Shown: in pieces, positions 11,588-22,700 of the stretch
Position numbering within the stretch: position 1 is the first letter of the stretch
Layout of the letters: every line of letters starts with the position of its first letter
Assembly (NCBI GenBank): GCA_958450365.1
Contig: CAUEEP010000891.1
Span: 310,001-374,000, forward strand
Length of the DNA stretch: 64,000 nt
Origin: Mesorhabditis belari
Taxonomy: Eukaryota; Nematoda; Chromadorea; Rhabditida; Rhabditidae
Direction: 5' to 3'
Program-made: the position numbers and the translations under genes
The notes under the pieces: generated by a model
Told to the model about the DNA's origin: nothing
The model's database searches: none
What the model saw: the letters and a program-made list of their open reading frames with translations, nothing else

Positions 11588-11789
11588 ATTGTCAATAGGT
11601 GTGCAACGGAGAAACGTGATTTGATCACTTCAACGCCAACTTTTGCAGCCTTCAACGCCAACTTTTGCAGCCTTCAGCGCCAACTCTTGTTGCACGAAGG
11701 TGGAGTTTTCGAAGCTTTCTAAAAATCCCTGCAAAAGTAGCCGTAGATCTTGTCAAATCTCGTTTTTCCATTGTACACCTATTGACAAA
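11588..11789. mobile_element. MITE family D, copy 2
   Basis: Left end gattgtcaataggtgtgcaacg and right end ttgtacacctattgacaaac are inverse. The inside contains a short tandem repeat, caacgccaacttttgcagcctt. It is non-coding. Confidence 0.7.
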
Positions 11790-12310
11790 CAGACTAGAAA
11801 TAGAGATAAATGAACTCTAATTCAGAAAATAACTTCCTTTCGCAAGTTGAAATTAGCTGAACCCAAATTCCAGGTCAAAACACGTTGAGATGACTAATCG
11901 AGATATTGAAAATATGAGAAATCATCAAATACGTCTATTAAAAGCCATATCAAGAACATTTCGAGTACTTTATGACTTCAAAGACAACTGATAAACCGTT
12001 TTCCGCCCGGAAAACGGGGGAAAACCACAAAAAATTTGTCATCAGAGAATTCTGCAAGAAGCCGACAAAGGAAAAAAACGAGATAAGTTTTCTGAATCAA
12101 ACAAGAAACGGGTTATCAGTTGTCAAGAAAAAGAAATTGAATATAAAACGAATGGGGAGATGGATTGAGTGCCCAGGTTTTAGATTGATCTTTTTTCTGA
12201 AGAAGACAAGATTCGTTCTTGTTTTTTATTGGTTTTCAAAAGTTGATTATTGTATTATTGTATTTTTAACCAAATAAGCTCACTAGCTTCCACCTCAAGC
12301 CTCTACTTTG

Positions 12311-12552
12311 TGCCTCTAGTGCCTCTAGTGCCTCTAGTGCCTCTAGTGCCTCTAGTGCCTCTAGTGCCTCTAGTGCCTCTAGTGCCCAGTGCCCTGGTGC
12401 CCTAGTGCCCAGTGCCCTAGTGCCCTAGTGCCCTAGTGCCCAGTGCCTAGTGCCTCTAGTGCCTCTAGTGCCTCTAGTGCCTCTAGTGCCTCTAGTGCCT
12501 CTAGTGCCTCTAGTGCCTCTAGTGCCTCTAGTGCCTCTAGTGCCTCTAGTGC
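12311..12552. repeat. 9-bp minisatellite (gcctctagt)n
   Basis: There are about 25 copies of gcctctagt, interrupted near 12380-12450 by a related gtgccctagtgcccagt variant. It lies about 220 bp upstream of the lectin start codon. Confidence 0.9.
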
Positions 12553-12760
12553 AAACATAAAGCCTCTAGTGCACTCAATCTGATTCTTTATCACATGAAA
12601 CTTAAGATTATATTGCTAGAAAGATTGTTTAAATTTAGAGCATCGATAGAGAACATCTTCTAGAAAAGCTTCAATTTGAATCTCTTTTTCTACAAGAATT
12701 TAAATCTCTACAAGACTACAAATTATCAAATTATCTAGCTAATTATCTAAAAAACTTTTT

Positions 12761-12769
12761 AGATTCACA
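12761..12769 (+). promoter_or_regulatory. Probable trans-splice acceptor of the lectin gene
   Basis: A pyrimidine tract and AG (aaactttttag) ends 7 bases before the ATG at 12770. In nematodes an acceptor without an upstream donor directly before the start codon usually receives a spliced leader. This is inference from position and consensus. Confidence 0.5.
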
Positions 12770-15700
12770 ATGAGACTTTTATTTGCCTTGTTTCCCCTTG
12801 TCTTCGCTGGCCGATATTGCCCGCCTGGTTCTTTTGATGTACCCCAACAAAATGAGTGTCTACACACGGAGGTTTCTCGTAAGTTTTGCGAATTTGCGTA
12901 AATTTAACTCTTAAAGATCGAAATTGAACTTTAAACTAGAAAACTAGAGCTTTTAGAACTAGAAATTAGAGTGCGTTCCTCGCGAGTAAGTAATTACTCG
13001 AGTGAACTTTGCATGAGAAAGCTTTACTCGATTAATCGGCGTTTTTTGGTCGAGTAACTACGAGTAATCCTCTTTACACGTCGAGTAAATTGAATATCTT
13101 TAAATTTGAAGGGAATTTGCCACCAAATCAGTTGAATGGTTGAATATCTTTAAAAGGAGTCGTATATAAGGCGGTGTACATAAGGCGGTGTACATAAGGC
13201 GGTGTACATAAGGCGGTGTACATAAGGCGGTGTACATAAGGCGGCGTACATAAGGCGGCGTATATAAGGCGGCGTATATAAGGCGGCGTATATAAGGCAG
13301 CGTATATAAGGCGGCGTATATAAGGCGGTGTATAGAAGCCGGCGTATATAAGGCGGCGTACCTAAGGGAATTTATTTGCCACCAAATCAGTTAAACGGCT
13401 GAATATCTTTAAAAGGAGTCGTATATAAGGCGGCGCTCGTGATTTTCGCGCCAATTTTTTTGCAATGATTTTCGCTAAAAGTACGGGAATTTTTCTTAAG
13501 CGTGCGTTTTAAAAAAGGCATTACTCGCGAGGAACACACTCTACTAGAAATATTGCAGACAATAAGTTCAGCTCAAATTTACCGCTCAGCAAATTGAACT
13601 TCTAATCAACTTCTTAATGTAAACATTCTGAGAGACTTTTTCAACTCTCCAATTTCCCCATTTTAGCTCAACCGTTCACCGTGGCGAATCTCATCTGCAG
13701 TTACATTGGCGGATCACTCGTTAAAGTCACGAACGCTTTCGTAAACAATTTGGTGGCTGGACAAGCGCTTTCACGTGGGGTTTATAAGATTAAAAACATT
13801 TCTGATTGTCATATTTCAGAGTTGCAAGGACAAAAAGCCTATATTGGTGTGGTGAAAGCTGGAAATAACAATTGGACTTATGTGGATGGAACACAGTTGA
13901 CATATGTGAATTGGATGGCCGGTAAGGGAAAAGTATGATCAAATTTGAGCTAAATACCTATCAATCTCTGTCTAATTGTCAGCCATTTGATCTTGGGTTT
14001 TGGAAGATTGAGTTAAACCTATTTTTAAGTCAAACCTGACTTGAATTGAATTGAATTGAATAGACTTAGAAATCGTGGTACGCTTGATAATGTACCAAAA
14101 GTACAAATTGATAAAAGGAGATTTAAAAGAACATTTAAAAGAACATTGTCAGTCTAGAAATACACCTTCTAGGCCAGCCAAACCAGGAGAATGGCTCATG
14201 CGCTGCGATGGACCCGGTCTCTTTGCAATGGACGACAATCAGTTGTCAACAGAGCTTGGGATATTTCTGTACAATCCCCGATCTTTGTAAGTTATTTAAA
14301 AAATACTTATGTTTTTCTTTTATCCTTGAAATAGTTCCTCAATTAAATAGTTTTATGAGAAGGTTCAGAAAAACACCGAAAAACTTTCACCAAAATTTCT
14401 CACAAGATTAAAAGCTATTCAATTATTTTTATCTGATATCTGATGTAGACTGGATCGATTAATATTGATAAAGTAATAATGTTTATCCTTGCCAAGCAAT
14501 ACCTCAAAACTAATCAAACTCTTCAGCCACCCCTTGCCCCAACGGATGGACCTACTTCTACGACACCGACTCTTGCTACTTGATTCATGTAAGTATTTCC
14601 AAAATTCAATTGCTATTCTGAATCTTTAGCAAACATCCGATCCAATCTACTCCTTATACATCCGATAGAGCTGAAGATGAGTGCAAAAAGCTCGGCACAC
14701 ATTTAGCCTCAATTCACAGCGAGAAGGAGAACGATTTTGTGAAGAGTTGGTTTCAAGCAGCTTTGCACTCGTACTTTGTGCTTAAAAATGTGAAAACTCT
14801 CTTTCTAGCGCACATATTCCTTTTTCTGACCATGAGAGAGTTTTCTTAAAGCAATCATTTGCTGTTGTGAGGCAAGAATTGAGTGATTATGTCAGAAAGT
14901 ACCGTCTACTCTCTAATAGTAATGCACCCCGAAGAGCCGAGTTGATGACTATTTTACAGTTTCCAAGCTTTTGCAGAAGCTCAATACCCTAATTCCCCAC
15001 TAGATCTCATCGTCAGCTACATTTTCCGACCCCACATCGATAGATCTGATAAGCGGTTTTTGAGATTTCGAGCAACTTAGGCAACGTTTTCCTACAGACG
15101 AGAAGATACCAGATGGGAGCTTTTCCCAAACCCTACTAATACGGTTAGGGAATGATAAAGGGAAAGATGATGGGGATGAGAATTGACCAAAATTTGATAA
15201 CGATGACTACGTGTTCTTCTAGGACTTTCTACAATTTTCAAGAGGCTTTGAAATTCTGGATGCGACTTAGGGTGGAAAAGAATTTTATAGTAAATGATAG
15301 CTAGATTTGTTTAATAGATTAATTTCTAACTGGACTTTAGCCGCTAATAGACTGAATATATAATTTTAAGCATTAGATCTTGGCTTTGCATTGGATTACG
15401 GCGAGCTTATGGTAATTTCCCGGAACGTTTCGTTTTTTATTGTATAGTAGTGCACCGCACCGAGTTGATGACCATTTTACGGTTTCCAAGCTTTCCCAGA
15501 AGCTCAACACTCTAATTCCCCACAAGATCTCATCGTCAGCTACATTTTCGAACAATCAATAGGTTCTGATAAGCGGTTTTTGAGATTTCAAGGGCAATGA
15601 TCAGGGTGCACTAATATTAGAGAGAATACGGTATATCTTTCTATTTTGATCATAGAATATACTTTTAAACAATATCAATCAGTTGTAGCCTTAAAAATCA

Positions 15701-17714
15701 ATAAGTTTATCCTTTCAAGGAATTATTCAAACCGACAACGCCAATTCGAACCGATGCGATGCTAGCGAAGTCGTCTTTGGTCTACAGTGCACAAATGCGG
15801 CTTTCAGGTGAGAACAATGAGATAATTGAGATATTCAACGAGCAAATAGGTAACTTACTTAAGAATCTAAACCGTAAACATCACGAATTACTCAAGCTGC
15901 TTCTTGATTTCTATGCTCAAAGCCAGATCTAACAACAAAGCATAAATGAAGCTAAACGAACTTTAAACTGAACGAAAATTTTCTATATTAAAGTCTATTT
16001 TGTATTTCCAATAGAAACGAATATTGCGTCAAGTACAAAATTTTAGTTGGACCGACGGAACTCCGGTCGATTACAAGAACAGTGAGACGAAACTCTGCTC
16101 AACACAGAACTACGTTTACGGGGTAAACATTTAGCTAATAAAGCTTAAAGCTTAAAGCTTAAAGCTTAAAAGCTGTCGTAGCCGGCTGGATAGGAGTCTT
16201 GTCTCCGATTTGATTCAAAGGTTCGATTCCTGCGGCTAGAAAAATTGGTTCTTTTCCCATTATTCTGGGTTTTTTCTTAACAATATTTGGGTAGTAAGAA
16301 CATAACAACATAACAACATAAGAAATGCGGATTTCAACGTTTTCGTAAATTTCCAACGATAGAAAACTGATATCGATGTTATAAACTGTTATAACTGTTA
16401 TAAACTGTTATAACTGTTATAAACTATTTGAAAGTTGTAAATCTCCTCTACAAAATAGGCTAAAACGTGTTTCAATTGATCGAAGCATCGAAGAAATTTC
16501 GAGGGCGAAATGCGAGTGACCAAAAAAGGGCACTTTTTGAAAACCCCACTTTCACAAGAGTTCGGTTTGGGCTATATAGTGGGAAATGACCTAAAATATC
16601 AATAAAAGTGCCCTAAAATATCATTTAAAATCATTAAGAGTTGGGATCATTTCATGGGAAAACTATGTTTTTACAATAATTTTTCTTTTTTGTGAAAAAA
16701 GCCGGTTTTTTGACAATTTTGAGGGTTTCGAACTCACGCTCTATCTAAATTTCTGTAAATGCATTTCCATTAGACTTTTTTTAATGAATTGATATCTAGT
16801 TATCCTTTTTAAATCTTCAATTTTGGGAAGCTAACTCTATTTTGACCACACTAAACTTGTCCCTAAAGTGCCTCGATTCCTTTTTTGGTCACTCGCATTT
16901 CGCACACGAAATTTCTTCACATGGTTCGATCAATTGAAACACGTTTTAACCTATTTTGTAGAGGAGATTTGCAACTTTCAAATAGTTTATAACAGTTATA
17001 ACGGTTTATAACATCGATGTCAGATTTCTATAGTTGAAAATTTATGAAAATGTTGAAATCCGCATTTCTTATGCATGTACCTAATAGTAATAGGGATAAC
17101 TAATTAACTAACTAACTAATTAAACTAATTAGCTAACTAATTAATAGGAGTAATAAAGTAAAGGTAAAAATTCCCTCCGTTGTGTTTTAGTTCATTATTC
17201 GTGTCGTATAAATATACTTTTATATAGGGTGACCGCGAATTATAGCGACAACTTTTATGAAAAAGAAAAGTTTATGAAATAATGTTAAACGCTATTTTTG
17301 CATTAAAGAAAGATTAAAGAGCTTTTTTAGAGAAAAGCAGCGCTATTTTTGAATAGCGAAAAGCAGCCAAATCACAGATTCACCGGAGAGCCGCCTAGAG
17401 TTCATTCGAGCGCTTGTTAAATGAGTTTTATAAGTCAAATTGGGAAGTTTTTAATAGAGAAATGTAGCCAAGATTAAGAGCTACAATTCTCTAAATAACA
17501 CTTGAGACTTCTAAAATAAATTAGACATTTGCCAGATAGTTTTCTAATTGTTGCTTGATTCTATGTTAAAGCTTTTCTTTGTTTTAAAATCAAAAACATA
17601 AAAATCTAGATGATCAACGACCCAAATTGTAACACGACTCAATATCAACATTGGGATGAATGGCAAACAAATCAACCCTTCTCAAGATACGCTTGCAAAA
17701 TGGCAGCTCATTAA
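12770..17714 (+). CDS. Secreted C-type lectin with two CTLDs (possibly frame-broken)
   Basis: Exons read: 12770-12878, 13667-13921, 14173-14286, 14527-14588, about 14630-14750, 15720-15807, 16047-16122 and 17610-17714 (TAA). Exon 1 gives a signal peptide (MRLLFALFPLVFAG) and CPPGSFDV. Exons 2-3 form the first C-type lectin domain (CSYIGGSLVKVTNAF, AYIGVVKAGNNNWTYVDG, NWMAGQPNQENGSC, SLGYFCTIPDL). Exon 4 opens the second (PCPNGWTYFYDTDSCYLIH). Exon 5 has AEDECKKLGTHLASIHSEKE; exons 6-8 give GLQCTNAAFSWTDGTPVDYK, HWDEWQTNQPF and SRYACKMAAH. This family is secreted and often linked to nematode defence or adhesion. Neither domain shows a clear EPN or QPD calcium motif. Junctions 1-2, 2-3, 3-4, 6-7 and 7-8 keep frame; 4-5 and 5-6 do not with canonical sites, and MITE-derived DNA fills intron 5. 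A polyadenylation signal is at 17742. It may be a pseudogene or hold an unseen exon. Confidence 0.75.
12968..13542. mobile_element. TIR element with a minisatellite core, in lectin intron 1
   Basis: Ends are inverse over 22 bp: agagtgcgttcctcgcgagt at 12968 and actcgcgaggaacacactct ending at 13542. Inside, a 14-bp array (ataaggcggtgtac, 13161-13360) is flanked by two direct copies of a segment containing gccaccaaatcagtt and aatatctttaaaaggagtc. It is a non-autonomous transposon whose interior has expanded as a tandem array. Confidence 0.75.
14902..15631. mobile_element. Composite family B MITE in lectin intron 5
   Basis: It has left end ccgtctactctctaatagta after TA, and right end ctaatattagagagaatacgg followed by TA. 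The middle holds an extra segment of about 370 bp and a second partial family B body from about 15440. The extra segment is shared with 32820-33400, so the compound form exists at least twice. Confidence 0.65.
16167..16238 (+). pseudogene. tRNA-like sequence (degenerate)
   Basis: A-box-like tagccggctggataggag and B-box-like ggttcgattcc occur at tRNA spacing, but the acceptor arms do not pair well and no clear anticodon arm forms. It is likely a tRNA-derived relic at the edge of the family C repeat. Confidence 0.4.
16304..17090. mobile_element. Inverted pair of family C repeats in lectin intron 7
   Basis: 16304-16720 is a reverse copy and 16885-17090 a forward copy of the 1130-1482 element, so they form a foldback (cgaaatgcgagtgaccaaaa versus ggtcactcgcatttcg). 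They are non-coding. Confidence 0.65.
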
Positions 17715-17741
17715 AGAAATATTGTTCTTAGACTATTTTCA

Positions 17742-17747
17742 AATAAA
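17742..17747 (+). terminator. Polyadenylation signal of the lectin gene
   Basis: AATAAA lies 28 bases after the TAA at 17714. Confidence 0.6.
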
Positions 17748-17931
17748 AGTTAGTCTAAGTGAATATTGTATTTGAGAATTGAATAATAATGCTGAATACT
17801 AAAAGATAAGCACAGTCAGTTAGAGATCTTTAGGGACTTGCTAATCAAAAACTGAATATTTGATTGTTTAAAGTTGAACAATTCACACTCACAAATCACA
17901 ATAGCTCGCCGGTAATTTAAAATAAACCTAC

Positions 17932-18710
17932 TGTACAGGATGTGCCAGAATTATAGCTACACCTTTTCACCAGATTGTTGCCGAAATCAATTCAAAAACC
18001 CCCAAGTGTTATATAGAGAATTAAAGCCCAAATTCTTGCCTACATTTCTGTACCCAAAAATCTTTGATTCGAGTTTTGTAGCCGATTTTTCAGCCTCTCA
18101 AATAAGCCCAATCCGACCAGCTTCCTGCACGCTTCTATTTTTAGCTGTTTTCTAACTAAAAAACTTTTCTATGAAGAATTTTTCAGTTGTTTAATACATG
18201 AAAAGATAGCATTTTGAATGGTATTGAAAACGATGATATCACCAAAGTGTTTTGACAATGTTAACCTAACCAGAACTTGAGTTAAAGATAGCCCTCTTTG
18301 GATGTTCGATGATTTTAGCGAATCAGGGTTTTGGGGGTGTTCAATTCTCAGTTTTTATGTTCGTACGTGCCCAAAGGCTGTAAATTTGTTGAAAATGATT
18401 CCTAAATAAAGAAAAATATGCTTTTCTTAAAGAAAAATTCTTCTTACTTAGAAGTTTTTGAGTTAGAAAACAGCTAAAAATGGAAGTGTGTCGGAGACTG
18501 GTTGGGCTCATTTGAGAGTCGGAAAAATCGGCTGCAAAACTCGAATCAAAGATTTTTGGGTACAGAAATGTAGGCAAGAATTCGGCCTTCAATTCCCCAT
18601 ATAACACTTGGGGTTTTTGAATTGATTTCGGCATTTGGCAAACAATTTGCTGAAATGGTGTAGCTGTAATTCTGGCGCAGCTTGACTGACTTTCGACACG
18701 ACTTTCGACT
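17932..18710. repeat. Inverted repeat, arms about 250 bp
   Basis: 17936-18180 and 18410-18690 are inverse copies; each would encode FLPTFLYPKIFDSSF, on opposite strands, because of the duplication and not because of a gene. It is a non-coding foldback. Confidence 0.7.
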
Positions 18711-18831
18711 AATGAGCTTTCAAAAACGGGGAAACTTTTGAAAGTTAACGTAATCTTAGCCAATTTTTATACAATCTATAGAAATTTGTTTTGATTCTTT
18801 TGGTTCAAAAGGATATTGAATAGGATAAATA

Positions 18832-19350
18832 TTGGGTTGGTGAATTGAAAACTGCGGGCTATTGTCGTATGTGACAGTTTGAGCACTTTCTTCAAAAGAA
18901 GCCCATTTTGGTGTCAATGAAAAAGTTGTAGAGAATCAAAAATCAAGCTTATATCCAAATTTTCAAAAAGATTCAAGAACTGGTTTTCAAGAAATGCCAA
19001 ATTTACGAATTTTCACAAAACTTGCATTTTAAGCGAAACTACTAAGTGTATCTTTTTGGAAATTTGGCTATAAGCCTAATTTTTGATTCTCTACAACTTT
19101 TCTATTGACACCAAAATGGGTTTCTTTTGAAGAAAGTGCTCAAACTGGGACATCTCCCGTCCTCCGTTTTTGAGTCTCACACTTGTCTCACACATAAACC
19201 AAAATCCTACTACGAAAGAGGAATCCGCAAATTGCCTGTGAAATGGGCAGAAGTCGTCAATAATAAGGGAAATTATTTGGAATGAATTTATGGTTTTATG
19301 TCGAATAAATTTTAGTTCAAAGTCCCGCAGTTTTCAATTCACTAACCCAA
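18832..19350. mobile_element. 519-bp mariner-type MITE with TA target
   Basis: The TIR ttgggttggtgaattgaaaa is repeated in inverse form (ttttcaattcactaacccaa) at the right end, with TA on both sides. Inner arms at about 18890-18975 and 19040-19135 (gttgtagagaatcaaaaatc and its inverse) give extra dyad symmetry. A lone extra right end lies at 19597-19629. It is non-autonomous, with no open frame. Confidence 0.8.
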
Positions 19351-19718
19351 TATTCAAACTGAGTTTTGTCAAAATATTCCAAGCCCTAAAGTCTGTAAGC
19401 CACCAGAAGCCAGGCTCAGCTCAAGTTAGACCCTAATTATAAAAGCTGTAAGCCAGATAAACAAGTTCTACGGGTCCAATCATGTCCTAGGACTGTAAGC
19501 TGGATCAGACAAAAGTAGATCAAAAGCTGGGTCCAAGTCTTCTTACTATTAGGTCTGTAGTAAAGCCAAGCTAGTTCTATTAGCCAAGCTAGTTCAAAGT
19601 CCCGCAGTTTTCAATTCACCAACCCAATAGTTTGATTGAATAAAGACTATGGCTAGTTTTGATAGTTGACACGTTTTAGAAAACATATGACTTGAGAGCC
19701 GAATCTAATTCCAATTTT

Positions 19719-22700
19719 TCAAGCAAGTATCACCTTTCTCATCTGTGGAGAGTTGATAATCTCTGTGAAAACGGCTGCACCCTCGGGATTTGCTGGATTG
19801 TTCAATGACATTGGTGTTGAGGCGACTTTTGGCTAAAGTTTTGATGGCTAAAGTGATAAAATCTTTTATTTATGATAACAGACATGATTTCGGTTTGAAC
19901 TAAATCAAGATCATATGAAATTAGTATTTGTTTACATAAAATTTCCCAACCCCAATCTCCTCATCGTCAGAGTCGCGCTTCTGAAATTTGAATTTAAAGT
20001 TTGTTTAGTAAAGAAATTTTTGTTTTACCTCTCTCTTCTCTTCAGCCACTTGATTCTCGGGAGTGGTGGAGATTGGCTGAAAGTTTTATGAGTCCAGAGC
20101 TAATCGTAGACAATAAAACATTCAAAAGCTTACATCACCATACGTCTCTTCAGGCACAGATTCGTTGGCCTCGCGTTTATTCACCTAAATTTATCGATCT
20201 TTTCGATTTTCATATCGATTATCAAGTTTAGAAGGCTACGGTAGCTATAAAAAGTCTAATAGATCGACTACGAGACGATTCCAGTTAACGTTCGAATAAA
20301 TTCTACACAAAATCCCACAAACCTCTTTCTTTTGATTTTCCGGATTAGCGGCGTGTCCTTGGCGAGCGTGAGTTTGCGATTTCGGCAAGTCAACTTCTTG
20401 TCTTTGCTCTCCTGCAGCGGCCAAACCTTGTCTCGCATGGGTTTGAGACTTGGGCATCTAAAATGTATCTTGCAGCTAGGGAACTTGGTTCTAAAACTAG
20501 TCATGCACCAATCCAAGATTTAAAACAGTACTTTAAGGAATGTAGTGTTCTAGCAAGATAGTTAGATCTACAAGATATCTACTAAATCTATAATATCTAC
20601 AAGATCTTTCCTAAATCTATCAAAACCTCAACGCTTTTGTCTCCTTTCTAAAACAAAGCAAGTTTCTCTTTTCTTAAGCACTCATTCACTTCTCGTTTTG
20701 GCGTGGCTCGAGTGGTCACTGGCGGAATATGCGTGTGAGCGATTGGTGGGATCAAATCGTGTTCGTGGAAATGTGAAAGGCTCTTGAATCGGGTTGAAAT
20801 CTTGTGTTCATATTTTAAAGTCAATGGTTTTAGATCCGGTCCACGGTGCACGGTAGTGTTATAAAATTAGATCTGCATCGATTTTCCGAGCCTTTTTATT
20901 TTAAGGACAAATCAAATCTGTACCAGAACCAGGTTTAGATCAATTTTTGTACATCTTGATGGAATTTCAGGTGATGGACTAGGTTAGCTCCCAGAACCGG
21001 GCCAGTTCCAGACCAATAACTTAGTCTAGCCAGATCAACTCATCCAACTAGCCAGGTCAACTCATCCGACTAGCCAGGTCAACTCATCCAACTAGCCAGC
21101 TCAACTCATCCAACTAACCAGATCAACTCATCCAACTAGCCAGGTCAACTCATCCAACTAACCAGGTCAACTCATCCAACTAGCCAGGTCAACTCATCCA
21201 ACTAGTGAGGTCAACTCATCCAACTCATCCAATCTGGCAAATCTCTACCGGTCTGGGTAGAGATTTGCTCTTGAGTTAATCTGATAGATTTCTGATCAAT
21301 ATAAGAATACAAAGCTTATACTGAATATTTAAATCCAAATACGGTAGCTGATTGCCGTATTTATTTGAATTAAAGAGCCTACTCTATTAGCAGAGCTCTC
21401 TCCAATCTTCTTTAGACGAAATTTTTCATTTTTACGGATTTTTCAACTTTCGGATAGCAAAATGCTCAACTTTTTAGACTGTCAGAGGCTTTAAATAATA
21501 GTTATAGCCTAAAAAAAGCTTAATGACGTCGAAAATCGGATAAAAATCTAATAAAAACACCGAAGCACTTAAAAATTTGGGTATACTGTAGCTAGGACCG
21601 GAGAAAAAGGATTTTAGTGACATGAATGAGTTAAATAAAAGAGCCGGTTTCTTTATTAGAATGCTTAAAATAGTAAGCACTGACAGGTTGATCTTGAAAT
21701 ATAACTTTTCAGCATCATCACTCACCTCATCGTGTCCTTCGTGGTGATCGCGTTTCTGAAATTTTCAACATTTCTTTACTATTAGCTTTTTTCTTAGCTT
21801 TTCTACTTTTGAATAAACTTTAAAATCAAGAGTTCTATCAGAAAATCACTTTTCGAATCAAATCTTCAATGTTGATTGTTGGTCCTTGTTGAAGAATGGT
21901 TTCAGCTGTTGGCAAACCTTGAAGAAGATCGCTTGCCTAAAGTTTTGTAGTTCTAGTAGTTTCTAGTTGTTGTAGTTTGTAGTTTAAGAATTGTTTACTT
22001 TTTGAAAGCTTAAAGTGTTCGCTAGTTGTTTTTAAATAGTTAAAAATCAAATTTCACCTCAAAATTCTTGTTGTACTTTGGCAGGAGGAGGCCCTTTCTT
22101 GGCTCAACGTGGTGCTCCTGGAAAGAAATATGATCGAATCTCGTTTGTAAACTGTGAAAAGGATTCTAAAAAACCGTTCACTATTGAGATTTGATTAGTA
22201 CTAAAGCAAATTAAAGAAAATTAAACAAATCTTATAAAAAAATCCGTTTACTATCGAGGTGTTCATTAGTTTCGACTGGATTTTAATTAGGAAATGGATT
22301 TTGTTTTGTAAACTTGTGGTACTTTTTTGGCAACTTGAAGTTGAAGCATTTTTTCTTTACTTGCTTAGAAAATTGAATTTCAAACATTATGCCTTTAAAG
22401 ATGAACTTAATTTATCTTAATTTATCTTAATTTATCTTAATTTATCTTAATTCATCTTAATTTATCTTAATTTATCTTAATTTATCTTAATTTATCTTAA
22501 TTTATCTCAATTTATCTTAATTCATCTTAGTTCATCTGAATTTGTCTCAATTTATCTTAATTTATCTCAATTTATCTTAATTTATCTTAATTTATCTTAA
22601 TTTATCTTAATTTATCTTAATTTATCTCAATTTATCTTATTTTATCTTAATTTATCTCAATTTATCTCAATTTATTTTAATTTATCTTAATTTATCTCAA

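Noticed and set aside
18341..18763. 140-aa minus-strand frame
   Set aside because: It is one arm of a foldback whose other arm carries the same frame on the opposite strand at 17940-18155.
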